Positions 46,438-54,754 of a stretch of DNA of 64,000 nucleotides are shown piece after piece. Positions within the stretch are counted from its first letter, which is position 1. Each line of letters starts with the position of its first letter. This stretch comes from CAVQLX01 sp963811605 (lineage in GTDB: Bacteria > Desulfobacterota > Binatia > DP-6), in assembly GCA_963811605.1 (NCBI GenBank), contig CAWESA010000002.1, forward strand, positions 300,394-364,393, read 5' to 3'. The notes beneath the pieces are model-generated. The model was not told the origin of the DNA, did no database searches, and saw nothing but the letters and a program-made list of their open reading frames with translations. Made by a program: the position numbers and the translations under genes.

Positions 46438-46473
46438 GGAGCGTCCCTGGTCGTCCAGCACGGCACCCCGCCG

Positions 46474-47244
46474 CTACTCGCCCTTGCGCGGCGGAACGAG
46501 GCGCAGGCGCACGCTGTCCTGCGCGGGTGGCGGCGGCGCACCGGCGCCGCGTACGCCCTCGGCGATCACGCCGTCGCGGATCACCAGCACGCGATCCATC
46601 GCCGCCGCCGCCGTGTACGAGTGCGTCACCATGACGATTGACAGGCCGAAGCTCTCCGTCGCCTGGCGCAGGAGACCGAGGATCTCGTCGCCCGCGGCGC
46701 TGTCGAGATTGCCGGTGGGCTCGTCGGCAAGCAACAGCTGCGGCCGCATGGCGAGGGCGCGCGCGATCGAGACGCGCTGCTGCTCGCCGCCCGACAGCTC
46801 GCTCGGCCGGTGCTCCGCCCGAGGCAGCAGCCCGACCGCTTCCAGCATCTCGGTCGTCCGCTGCTCCACCTGGCGCCGCGGCAGATGGTCGGCCATCAGC
46901 GGCAGGGCGACGTTGTCGCGTGCCGACATGGTGGGGAGGAGGTTGAAGAACTGGAACACGAAGCCGATGTGGCGCCGGCGGAACACGGTGGCGGCGTCGG
47001 CCGCCAGGTCGCGCAGGCGCTGCCCCGCGACGAAGACCTCGCCCACCGTGGGCACGTCGAGCCCGGCGATGACGTTGAGCAGCGTCGTCTTGCCCGAGCC
47101 GCTGGGTCCCATGATGGCGACGGATCCGCCCGACGCCACCGTGAACGTGACGTCACGCAGCGCTTGCACTTCGGACGTGCCGCGACGGTAGGACCGTGAG
47201 ACGCCGCGCACCTCCAGGACCGGGGACGGCGGTCGATCGTGCAC
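46474..47244 (-). CDS. ABC transporter ATP-binding protein, LolD/MacB-like
   Basis: A 256-residue ATPase with Walker A GPSGSGKT (46-53), Q-loop FVFQFFNLLPTMSARDNV, signature LSGGEQQR (150-157), Walker B LLLADEPTGNLD and H-loop VTHS. The NLLP-x-x-x-A-x-x-NV pattern is that of the LolD/MacB/FtsE branch, fitting the FtsX-like permease two genes downstream. PadR lies 55 nt upstream on the same strand. Confidence 0.95.
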   Translation of the reverse strand: MHDRPPSPVLEVRGVSRSYRRGTSEVQALRDVTFTVASGGSVAIMGPSGSGKTTLLNVIAGLDVPTVGEVFVAGQRLRDLAADAATVFRRRHIGFVFQFFNLLPTMSARDNVALPLMADHLPRRQVEQRTTEMLEAVGLLPRAEHRPSELSGGEQQRVSIARALAMRPQLLLADEPTGNLDSAAGDEILGLLRQATESFGLSIVMVTHSYTAAAAMDRVLVIRDGVIAEGVRGAGAPPPPAQDSVRLRLVPPRKGE

Positions 47245-47299
47245 CGTTCGCGCTCTACTCTGCGCGCGGCGACGAGGTCAAACGGAGCGGACCGCGCGG

Positions 47300-47923
47300 C
47301 TACGAACGTGCGCGCCGGAGGGCCTCGGCCTGCTCACCCGCTGACGTGACGGGCGGTGATGCGCCGGAGTCGGCGGCGACCTGATCGCCGTGTTGTGCCG
47401 TCCACGCCTTCAGGTCTCCGCGCAGCTCCTCCAGAAACGCGAGATCCGCCGCCACGTGCTTGAGCTGGCGCGAGAGCAATACCCGCAGCGACTGATACTC
47501 GGCGCCCGCGATGGTCTTCGCCTGCTCGACCACCTCGCGATGCTGTCGTGACAGGTCCTGGCTGCGCAGCCAGAGCTGCTCCTCCCAGCTGTCGAGCACC
47601 TTGTCACGATCGGCACCGGCCAGACGCCCCGAGAAGAGGATCCATCCGCTCAGCTCACTCTCGGTGAGCGGTGGCGCGAGCAACCAGCGGTCGAAGGCGC
47701 CTCGCCCGCGCTCGGTGATCCGGTACGGGATGCGACGCGCATCCGCGTCGGGCGGGTTGACACCCGTCTCGACGTAGCTGTGCGTCTCGAGCCGGGCGAG
47801 CTCGCGATAGAAATTGCCGGGGCTGGCGGGCGTGCCGGAGCGCACCCGATAGGCCGTCATCAGCTCATAGCCGTGATGCAGGCGCCCGTCCCGGAGAAGA
47901 CCAAGTATGACGTGCCACAGCAT
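47300..47923 (-). CDS. PadR-family transcriptional regulator
   Basis: A 207-residue winged-helix regulator. N-terminal DNA-binding domain: VILGLLRDGRLHHGYELM, GNFYRELARLE, then PYRITERGRGAFDRWL. The helical C-terminal part (about 95-185) mediates dimerisation as in the PadR/Vir-like class. It is first in the operon with the ABC transporter and cis-prenyltransferase and may repress it in response to a small molecule. A good promoter lies at 47976-48005. Confidence 0.88.
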   Translation of the reverse strand: MLWHVILGLLRDGRLHHGYELMTAYRVRSGTPASPGNFYRELARLETHSYVETGVNPPDADARRIPYRITERGRGAFDRWLLAPPLTESELSGWILFSGRLAGADRDKVLDSWEEQLWLRSQDLSRQHREVVEQAKTIAGAEYQSLRVLLSRQLKHVAADLAFLEELRGDLKAWTAQHGDQVAADSGASPPVTSAGEQAEALRRARS

Positions 47924-47975
47924 GAACGCCCTCCTTGCCGCTCATCGGCCCCGATGCGATCGTCGACCGCGGCCG

Positions 47976-48005
47976 AGGATAGGAGCGGGATCGCGTCCCT
48001 GTCAA
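47976..48005 (-). promoter_or_regulatory. Sigma-70-type promoter of the padR-ABC operon
   Basis: On the minus strand a perfect -35 TTGACA (48005-48000) is followed after 18 bp by TATCCT (47981-47976). The spacer holds a short inverted repeat GGGA-N5-TCCC. Start of padR is about 45 nt past the expected +1. Confidence 0.6.
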
Positions 48006-48033
48006 CGAAGATTGTAGATCGCACGCCAAGTTA

Positions 48034-48915
48034 ATGACTGGATGCCGCACACAGAGTTGGCTTTCGGGAGGCCTCCTCGCGCTACTCGCGCTCGCCGCCC
48101 TGGCATCAGGATGCGCCACCTATCGTGGCATCGCCGCATTGCGGGAAGTGGACTTCGAGCCCGAGCGTGTGACCGGTGTCCGCCTGGCCGGGATGCCGCT
48201 CGACGGGGTGCGAGGCGTCGACGACGTGTCCCCTGCCCTGATCGCCCTGGTGGCGGCGGGCACCCTGGCCGGATCCGTCCCGCTCGAGTGCGACGTGATC
48301 GTGCGTGCGACCAATCCGCCCACCAATCCGGTGGCGGCGCAGATCGTCCGCATGGGCTGGATGCTGCTGCTGGACGGCAAGGACGCCGTCGGTGGACGCG
48401 TCGATCGACGCTACACGATCGAGCCCGGTCGGACCGTGTCCGTGCCGGTGCGGGTCGCCTTCGATCTGGCCGAGCTGGTGGGACGACACGCGCACACGCT
48501 GGTCCGGATCGGCGTCGCGCTGGCGGAGGGACGGCAAGGCCCCGTCGATCTCCGCCTCCGCCTCTCGCCGATCGTCGACACGCCGCTCGGCGGGATGCGG
48601 ATTCCGTCCTTCACCGTCCCGCTGCAGACGCGTCGCGCTGAGCTCGCATCCCGAGGTCGTATCCTTGCGCGCACCCGGCCGACCCGCTACGTCGGCCTCG
48701 AGCCGTCGGGAGGAACGACGATGCGAGTGATCGTGGATCAGGAACTGTGCGAGGGCAACGCGGTGTGCGAGCGGCATGCGCCGGAGGTGTTCCGGGTGGG
48801 GGAGGACGACAAGGCGCAGGTGCTGATCGAGCATCCCGGCGAGGAGCTGCGCGCCAAGGTGGAGCTGGCGGTGAAGCGCTGCCCCCGCGCCGCGATCAAG
48901 CTGGTCGAGGACTGA
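48034..48915 (+). CDS. LEA14-like (WHy domain) lipoprotein whose frame runs into a ferredoxin
   Basis: Residues 1-27 are a lipoprotein signal (LLALAALASGC, Cys27). The next 180 or so residues form a single beta domain (VDFEPERVTGVRLAGMPLDG, CDVIVRATNPPTNPVAAQIV, then PSFTVPLQ) like the LEA14/WHy family of envelope lipoproteins. No stop follows; the frame continues through a charged linker into a complete ferredoxin (from Met at 48721). A one-base shift near 48625 would end the lipoprotein at TGA 48639-48641, so the fused reading may be an artefact or a mutation. No strong ribosome site precedes ATG 48034. Confidence 0.7.
   Translation: MTGCRTQSWLSGGLLALLALAALASGCATYRGIAALREVDFEPERVTGVRLAGMPLDGVRGVDDVSPALIALVAAGTLAGSVPLECDVIVRATNPPTNPVAAQIVRMGWMLLLDGKDAVGGRVDRRYTIEPGRTVSVPVRVAFDLAELVGRHAHTLVRIGVALAEGRQGPVDLRLRLSPIVDTPLGGMRIPSFTVPLQTRRAELASRGRILARTRPTRYVGLEPSGGTTMRVIVDQELCEGNAVCERHAPEVFRVGEDDKAQVLIEHPGEELRAKVELAVKRCPRAAIKLVED
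48721..48915 (+). CDS. Small 3Fe-4S ferredoxin, P450-partner type
   Basis: A 64-residue ferredoxin: MRVIVDQELCEGNAVCERHA has Cys10 and Cys16 (C-x5-C), and Cys54-Pro lies near the end, with PEVF after the first cluster motif. This three-cysteine pattern is known from ferredoxins that reduce bacterial P450s. It has its own GGGAGG ribosome site seven bases before ATG 48721, which argues that it is made as a separate protein even though the upstream frame is open. The window's P450 is 32 kb away, so pairing is speculative. Confidence 0.8.
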   Translation: MRVIVDQELCEGNAVCERHAPEVFRVGEDDKAQVLIEHPGEELRAKVELAVKRCPRAAIKLVED

Positions 48916-48930
48916 GCGGGCCGACGGTCG

Positions 48931-51900
48931 TCATCGAGGGCGTCGCCGCCGGGCCGGATCCCGGCGCCGGGGGCAGAGCGACGGGAGGGTCTGCATCAGG
49001 TCGTGGACCTGGCCCGTCAGCCCCTCCACGATCGTCGGGAGGCCGAGGCCGCGGAGGCAGGAGTCGGAGGCGCCCGATCTCTGCAGCCGCGCGAGCAGAC
49101 GGGCCACGTGGCGGAGCCTCGCGCGGGCGCCGTGCACGTGCCCCGCCGCGCACGCATCGTCCGCGCCCGCCAACACCGCCATCGCGCGCGCCAGGAGCGT
49201 CGCCATCCGCTTCCGCTTCGGGCCGCACGCCTGCGCGATGCCGCCGTCGACCTCCGCTCGCCGGCATCCGATGGCATCGAAACCCATGGCGCGCGCGTCG
49301 GCAGGACAGCCCGGGGTCGTGCCCGTGCAGGTTTCGGCAAAGTCGCAGGCGTCGCGCGCACGCCGGCAGACGGCGCCGGACGCCGCCAGCCGATCGGCGG
49401 GGCAGGCATCGTTGCTCCCGTCGCAGTGCTCGACGAGGTCGCAGGGGCCCGCCGACGCCCGACAGAGGCGATCGGGCGGCTGCTTGGCGTCTGCGGGGCA
49501 TGCGTTCGCGGCACCGTCGCACAGCTCCGCCGCGTCGCACGGTCCGGCCGCAGCCCGGCACCCGGCCGTGCTCTTGGCGTCGGCGGGACAGGTCGCGCTG
49601 TGCCCGTCGCAGGACTCGGGCAGGTCGCAGACGCCGGCGGCGGCACGGCACTCCGTCCCGGCAGGTCGCACCCCGTCGGCGGGGCACGAGGCGCCGACCC
49701 CGTCGCAGGTCTCCGCCACGTCGCACACCTCCGCGGCGGCGCGGCACTCGGCGCCGGCGGGACGCAGCGCATTGGGCGGACATACAGCGCTCATCCCGTC
49801 GCACGACTCCGCGACGTCGCACGGTCCGGTGGCGGCGCGACAGATGCGCGTCGTGTCGCGCAGCTCGTCGGCCGGGCACTCGTCGTCGGTCCCGTTGCAG
49901 GTCTCGGGGCGATCGCACGCACCCGCGGCGGCGCGGCAGAGGTGTCCCGGAGTGTACTTCGCGTCGGGAGGGCAGGCGGAGCCCGCGCCGTCGCATACCT
50001 CCGCCGGATCGCATGTCCCGCGCGAGGCACGGCACGTGGTGCCGGCGGGACGGGGCGCATGGGTGCACCTCCCGGCCCCGTCGCAGACGTCATCCGTGCA
50101 CGCGTTGCCGTCGTCGGTACAGAGGATGCCGGCAGGCTGCCCCTCGCAGCCCTCGGGATCGCACGCAGCGATGCGGAGTACGGGCCCGGGGCTCGCCGGA
50201 TGCAGCTCGATGCTGGCAGGCGCGAAGCAATCGACCGGCATGCGGAACGCCAGCATGGTCGGCGTCACCGCCACCAGGTCGAGCCCCAGGCTCTGCGCCC
50301 CGATCACGAGCCGCAGCCGGTTGCCGCCGCTGCTGCGATTCAGCCGCGCCAGCTCGGTCTCCGACGGATCGCAGAAGTCGGCGTCGCGCGGGGGGGAATC
50401 CTCGCACGCGTCGGTGAGCTCGTTGCCCCGGATCGCGTCGAATCCGCGGCCGTAGACGCGCACGATCTGCCCCGCCCGCGGCCGCAGCGGCGTGACGCTC
50501 GTGAGGCCCGGCGTCAGGGTATTCGTGGCCACGACCGGGTGGAGATCGACGTGCGCGCCCGCCGCCTCACGAACGTTGGCCGCGCGCACCGTGGCCTCTG
50601 CCGTGTCGTCGCACCCCGCCGACGTGCACCCTTCCCACTGCGTCGCGCCGGCAGCCACGGTTGCGCCCGGGGTGTTCAGCTGGAGGTTCGCCCCGCTCTC
50701 GTTGCGCCGGTTGCGCGTCATCGCGACGGCGATCAGGGTCACCGCGGGCGGCAGGCAGGGGCACGGCGGGCTGTCGCAGGCGCACGGATGGCTGCACGGC
50801 GTGCAGGCCGCACCGGTGCACGCGGGGCATGGCTTGGGAAACTGGATACCGAGCCCGACGCCCGCCGGCACCGTCGTCTTGCAGTGCTCGTGCTCCGCGC
50901 AGTCGCCGTCGTCGATGCAGGCCGTGCTCCCGCTGCTCTGCCCCTCGGGCACACAGGTGGCGCTCACGAACGCCACCCGGTTGCAGACGAACGCGACCCC
51001 GGTGAACGACGCCAGCGGCGCCGCCCCGGTCCGGGTCGTCTCGACGCGCCCCCCCGTGTACTGATTGCGGGCGACGTAGTCGTCGTGAAAGTCGCCCACG
51101 GAGTTGTCCACGACCGACAGGCCGCGCTCGCCCGCGAAGCGGACGATGTTCCCCCGCGTCACGACGCTGGACGGCGCATCCGGGCTGTCGTTGGCGAAGA
51201 TGCCGTTCTCGGCCCCGGCGGGCACGTTGTGCTGGACCACGTTCTCGCGCGCGATCACCCGGCCGCCCAGCGTCGCCTGGATCCCGCCGTTGGCATTGTC
51301 CCGGACGCAGCTCCCGCTCACCACCTGCACGCCGCCGCCGCTCACCTTGACGCCCTTGTCCGCCGCGTTCCTGATCAGGCTGTCCACCACGAGATTCGCG
51401 TCGGCGTCGCTGCCGCCGCCGCAGGAGCCAATGCCGTCACCCGACGCGGGCCCGACCACGGTCGAGTCGACGAGGACGCTCCGGCGCGCATCCGACATGA
51501 AGCTCAGGGTGTCGGCCTGGGGACCGGTGCTGGTGCTGCCGACGAGGACCAGGCCACGTAGCTCGACGTCGGCGCCGTAGACCCGGACGACCGGCTGGAT
51601 CGAGGCTCCCGCGCTCAGCTCGGCGGCGCGGCGCCCCTCATCGTCACGACCGTCCAGGACGAGACGATCCCCGTGCACGCAGATGCCCGCCTTCGGAGAC
51701 GTCAGATGCGGATCGCAGGCGGTGTCCGGCGGGCAGCCGTCCTGGTCGGCGAAGGTGATGCGTCCCGGAGGCCGCAGCGCGAGCAAGGCGTGGCGCCCGG
51801 GGTGGCTCGCCGTCCAGCCCGATGCCGAGCGGATGGCATCGCGCAGGTCCCCCGGATGGTCGCTCGTGATCGCGCGGCTGTAGCCGTACAGGGTCCAGAC

Positions 51901-52368
51901 GAGCTTGGTGGTCGCATCCACGGTGGCCGACGGACCGACGACCACCCCGCGGCGCGCCTGCTGCTGCGGATCGTTCGCCGGCTCGCCCGCCGCGCTCGCC
52001 ACCATCGCCGTCAGCCGGTGCACCCAGGCGCCCGGCTGGAGCCCGTCGATCCGCGCCGGCGCACCCTGCGCGTCCGTGCAGCGCACCAGCCCAGAGCCGG
52101 CGCACCGGAGCGTTGCCGCGTACGATGTGCGAAAGGCGGCGCCGCCGTTGCAGGTGGTGGCCTCGCCGTCGAGCGTCCCGCCGACGTCCAGCGTGACGCT
52201 GGGCTGCCCGCTCTCGTTCTCGGCCCAGAGCTCCACGGTGGCCGGTCGGTCACAGGCCTGGACCGTCGTCGTCGTGGTCGACGAGGTGGTCGTGGTCTCC
52301 GCGTTCGCGAGCGCCCGCTCCTGAGCCACGAGGACGGAGCATGCCAGCAGGATGGACCACCGGAGCAT
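48931..52368 (-). CDS. Exported parallel-beta-helix protein with eight four-cysteine repeats
   Basis: A roughly 1145-residue exported protein of unknown function. Signal peptide (MLRWSILLACSVLVAQ) and a Thr/Ser linker (TTTTSSTTTTT) lead into a right-handed beta-helix-like region (about 160-440: VELRGLVLVGS, NLVVDSLIRNAADKGVKVSG, RENVVQHNVPAGAENGIF). An IPT/TIG-like segment follows (GLTSVTPLRPRAGQIVRVYGRGFD). Then come a CTDDGNACTDDVCDG motif and eight CR-x5-CD-x2-E-x-C-x-G-x4-CP repeats of the same kind as the 5977 protein, and an Arg-rich helical tail. ATG 52368 or the TTG six bases upstream (with AGAGGG) is the start. Confidence 0.85.
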   Translation of the reverse strand: MLRWSILLACSVLVAQERALANAETTTTSSTTTTTVQACDRPATVELWAENESGQPSVTLDVGGTLDGEATTCNGGAAFRTSYAATLRCAGSGLVRCTDAQGAPARIDGLQPGAWVHRLTAMVASAAGEPANDPQQQARRGVVVGPSATVDATTKLVWTLYGYSRAITSDHPGDLRDAIRSASGWTASHPGRHALLALRPPGRITFADQDGCPPDTACDPHLTSPKAGICVHGDRLVLDGRDDEGRRAAELSAGASIQPVVRVYGADVELRGLVLVGSTSTGPQADTLSFMSDARRSVLVDSTVVGPASGDGIGSCGGGSDADANLVVDSLIRNAADKGVKVSGGGVQVVSGSCVRDNANGGIQATLGGRVIARENVVQHNVPAGAENGIFANDSPDAPSSVVTRGNIVRFAGERGLSVVDNSVGDFHDDYVARNQYTGGRVETTRTGAAPLASFTGVAFVCNRVAFVSATCVPEGQSSGSTACIDDGDCAEHEHCKTTVPAGVGLGIQFPKPCPACTGAACTPCSHPCACDSPPCPCLPPAVTLIAVAMTRNRRNESGANLQLNTPGATVAAGATQWEGCTSAGCDDTAEATVRAANVREAAGAHVDLHPVVATNTLTPGLTSVTPLRPRAGQIVRVYGRGFDAIRGNELTDACEDSPPRDADFCDPSETELARLNRSSGGNRLRLVIGAQSLGLDLVAVTPTMLAFRMPVDCFAPASIELHPASPGPVLRIAACDPEGCEGQPAGILCTDDGNACTDDVCDGAGRCTHAPRPAGTTCRASRGTCDPAEVCDGAGSACPPDAKYTPGHLCRAAAGACDRPETCNGTDDECPADELRDTTRICRAATGPCDVAESCDGMSAVCPPNALRPAGAECRAAAEVCDVAETCDGVGASCPADGVRPAGTECRAAAGVCDLPESCDGHSATCPADAKSTAGCRAAAGPCDAAELCDGAANACPADAKQPPDRLCRASAGPCDLVEHCDGSNDACPADRLAASGAVCRRARDACDFAETCTGTTPGCPADARAMGFDAIGCRRAEVDGGIAQACGPKRKRMATLLARAMAVLAGADDACAAGHVHGARARLRHVARLLARLQRSGASDSCLRGLGLPTIVEGLTGQVHDLMQTLPSLCPRRRDPARRRRPR

Positions 52369-52531
52369 GGGCAAGAATGCCCTCTATGCACCATGCACTC
52401 CACACAGCACAAGGGAGAATGCGATCCATCCAGGGGGCGGGTGCTGCGGCCGCGAGGGAACGCGCGCCGACCGTCGAAGGCCCCCGCTCATCCGGCTCGA
52501 GATCGAGGTCGAGCGCGGCAGTCCTGCTATG

Positions 52532-52567
52532 GCCTCATCCCGGGAGAAGCCGGTCGCCTCATCCCGG
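52532..52567. repeat. Two 12-bp direct repeats upstream of the beta-helix gene
   Basis: GCCTCATCCCGG occurs at 52532-52543 and 52556-52567, 24 bp apart. They sit about 165-200 bp upstream of the minus-strand gene at 52368. Possible tandem regulator sites; nothing else supports this. Confidence 0.4.
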
Positions 52568-52591
52568 AGAGGATGGGTCGCGCCGGCGGCG

Positions 52592-53989
52592 CTACGGCGC
52601 CGGGCGGAGGTGCACCTCGTGAAGCGGCTCGCCCGGGTCGCGGCGCACGACGAGGACGCTCTTGCGGGCGTCGAAGGCGGCGCGCACCCCGCGGCTGGTG
52701 TCGACGACGAAGCCGCCGGGATAGTGGCGGGCTGCCGGCACGAAGATGATCGTCGGATCGCGCACGGCGTCGTCCGGGTCCTCGGCGAACGTGAAGTCGA
52801 AGGTGCGCGCGTCGGGGTCCCAGGCGATCGCCTGCGGGATGCCGGCGGTCAGCATCGGGTATGGGCGCGTGAAGATGTCGACCAGGCGCCCCTTCTCGGC
52901 GCCGGCGGCGTCGACCAGCGAGAAGGTGTTGTCGGACGGGAAGTAGGCCCACAAGGCCGAGCCCAGGAGTCGCGCCTCCTGCTCGGCGAGCGAGTGGGTG
53001 AGGAAGAGCTCGGTAGCATCGAGGAACCCGTCGGCGACGACGGTGCTGCCGCCGTACTCGGCGATCCAGAGCGGCGCCCCCTGCTCCGCCGCCTCGGCCG
53101 CGGCCTGATCGTAGTCAGCCATCACCGCCGCGCGATCGCCGGTGTATTTCAAGTCGGGGAGCCCGAAGGTCGTCGTGTAGAGGTGTGGCGCGTAGACGAG
53201 GTTGTCGTCGCCGACCGGCTCGGGGTGTGCGCGGATGCCGAGATTCCTGGTCAAGGGCGGCTCGAGGAAGATCGGCTGGCGGGCACCGGCGCCGCGGACG
53301 GTATCGACCGCGCGGCGATAGAAGGGGTAGAGCGTGTCGTTCTCGAAGGCCGTGTCGGTCAGGTCGAGCGGCTCGTTCAGGAAGTCGAAGCCGACCACCT
53401 TGCTGCCGCGGTAGCGGCGTGCCACCAGGCGCCATGCGTCGAGCAAATGGTCGACCAGCGGGCGGCCGTCGGGCGCGAGCGCGCCCGCCCAGAAGTCGTG
53501 CTCGGCCTGCAAGGCGCCGCCAAGATCCTTGCTGTAGCCCTTGCCGGTGCAGGTCCACGCCGGGACGCCGTTGCCGCCGGTGCACGGCGACCACATGAAC
53601 TGGTGCAACTCGAGGACGACCGCGATGTCGTGGCGGTGGGTCCAACGGACGACCGGGTCGACGACGTCGCGCAGGTGGCGACGGTCGAACACGCCCGGCG
53701 ACGGCTCGAGATAGTTCCAGGCGATCGGGAGGCGGATCACGTTCACGCCCCAGCTGGCCATCTGCGCGAAGTCGGCTTCCTCGGGACCGAGCCGCCCCCC
53801 CGGTTGCTTCCCGAACTCGAGGCCCGAGTAGTTCATGCCGCGCAGGACCACGACCCGGCCGGCGCGGTCCCGGAGCCAGGTGCCATCGCTGCGCAGCCGC
53901 GCCGGCAGGAGACTGGTCGCCGCCGCGAGCGCGGGCCAGAGCAGGAGCGCACAGACGAGGACACGAGCGCGGAGGTGCTCGATACGCAT
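52592..53989 (-). CDS. GH5 glycoside hydrolase, endoglycoceramidase-like, exported
   Basis: A 465-residue exported enzyme. The signal peptide (LVCALLLWPALAAA) is followed by a TIM-barrel with acid/base Glu206 in DFLNEP and nucleophile Glu311 in IAEYGG. RGMNYSGLEFG and GVNVIRLPIAWNYLEPSPG are typical GH5 segments. The C-terminal beta domain (RPYPMLTAGIPQAIAWDPDARTFDF-type) resembles the tail of endoglycoceramidases, which cut the glycan from glycosphingolipids. Substrate remains inference. Start ATG 53989. Its 3' end is about 220 bp from the beta-helix gene start. Confidence 0.9.
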   Translation of the reverse strand: MRIEHLRARVLVCALLLWPALAAATSLLPARLRSDGTWLRDRAGRVVVLRGMNYSGLEFGKQPGGRLGPEEADFAQMASWGVNVIRLPIAWNYLEPSPGVFDRRHLRDVVDPVVRWTHRHDIAVVLELHQFMWSPCTGGNGVPAWTCTGKGYSKDLGGALQAEHDFWAGALAPDGRPLVDHLLDAWRLVARRYRGSKVVGFDFLNEPLDLTDTAFENDTLYPFYRRAVDTVRGAGARQPIFLEPPLTRNLGIRAHPEPVGDDNLVYAPHLYTTTFGLPDLKYTGDRAAVMADYDQAAAEAAEQGAPLWIAEYGGSTVVADGFLDATELFLTHSLAEQEARLLGSALWAYFPSDNTFSLVDAAGAEKGRLVDIFTRPYPMLTAGIPQAIAWDPDARTFDFTFAEDPDDAVRDPTIIFVPAARHYPGGFVVDTSRGVRAAFDARKSVLVVRRDPGEPLHEVHLRPAP

Positions 53990-54061
53990 CGCAGCAGGAT
54001 CGGCCGGCGCAGGTTGGGGAGTCAAGCGGATTTCGTTCGCCGATCCACCCACGCCGCTACC

Positions 54062-54352
54062 ATGCTCTTCGCGGCAGCCTGGCGGCTCATCCGCCGTTTC
54101 GGGACGCTTGGTCTTCTCGGGTTCCTGGCTCTCGCCGCCCTGTTCGGGGTGGCCCGCGACTACAGCATTGCTGCCACGACCGGGATGATCGTGTTCAGTC
54201 CGGGGCTGCCGCCGATGCTCGGCGATGGCTTCTTCGGGTACGCCCTACTCGGTGGTCTCGCCCAGCTGCTCATGCGCCTGGTCGTCGGCCGGCGCAGGTC
54301 GACTCTCTCGCGAGAACATCCTCCTGAGATCGCTCGCGGCGGGACGGTGTGA
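54062..54352 (+). CDS. Small putative membrane protein
   Basis: A 96-residue frame beginning MLFAAAWRLIRRFG with a strong hydrophobic helix (LGLLGFLALAALFGVA) and a second weaker one (GYALLGGLAQLLMRLVV). No recognised family. It is divergent from the GH5 gene with a 72-bp gap. No good ribosome site. Plausible but unproven. Confidence 0.4.
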   Translation: MLFAAAWRLIRRFGTLGLLGFLALAALFGVARDYSIAATTGMIVFSPGLPPMLGDGFFGYALLGGLAQLLMRLVVGRRRSTLSREHPPEIARGGTV

Positions 54353-54501
54353 CTTCGGCTGGCGCCCCCGGCGTGCCGATCGTGGTGGTCACGGCTCGCC
54401 AACCCGCCCGATACTCGCGTCGCATCGAGCTCGACGACGTGAACGCGGCGTTCGAGGCGATCGAGAAGGGCGATGTCGCGCGCTCGGTGATCGGGTCCTG
54501 A
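54349..54501 (+). pseudogene. C-terminal relic of a zinc-type alcohol dehydrogenase
   Basis: The frame ends RRIELDDVNAAFEAIEKG, then DVARSVIGS and stop at 54501. This is the typical last helix and strand of medium-chain Zn alcohol dehydrogenases (LDDVNxAFExxxxGxxxRSVI). Upstream sequence does not continue the family, so only the 3' end remains. A GTG at 54349 overlapping the previous stop would give 50 residues, but a functional mini-protein seems unlikely. Confidence 0.45.
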
Positions 54502-54514
54502 GCCACCTGCCGGG

Positions 54515-54754
54515 TCAGGGCTCTTCCGCCTTGACCCGGGCGGCGGGCTCGCAGCGAATGTCTCCCGCGAGGTAGGCGCCTTCGAGCCACGGTCGCTCGG
54601 CGAGCAGCAGGATGAGGTTCTGCGCGCAGAGCCACGAGGCGTCGTACTCGCCGAGCTTCTTCCAGCTGGACATGGGGACGTCGGACGCGCCCATCCCGGG
54701 GTTCTGCACGATCACCCAGCTGGCGACCACCAGCGCGGCCAGGGCCTCGCTCAT
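54515..54754 (-). CDS. Small exported protein, WKK-x4-YD-x2-WLC family, copy B
   Basis: A 79-residue protein with an N-terminal hydrophobic segment (ALAALVVASWVIVQNP) and a short mature part, SSWKKLGEYDASWLC then RCEP near the end. It is a paralogue of the 57168-57425 protein: both share the hydrophobic N-terminus ending NP, the WKK-x3-x-YD-x-x-WLC block and a terminal RCEP. Its ATG overlaps the cpaC stop (TGATG), so it is translationally coupled to the secretin. Function unknown; an accessory of the secretion apparatus is inferred from position. Confidence 0.75.
   Translation of the reverse strand: MSEALAALVVASWVIVQNPGMGASDVPMSSWKKLGEYDASWLCAQNLILLLAERPWLEGAYLAGDIRCEPAARVKAEEP

Noticed and set aside
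52352..54352. Plus-strand frame of 666 codons across the GH5 gene
   Set aside because: Antisense shadow of GH5; only the last 96 codons (from 54062) lie outside it and are listed separately with low confidence.
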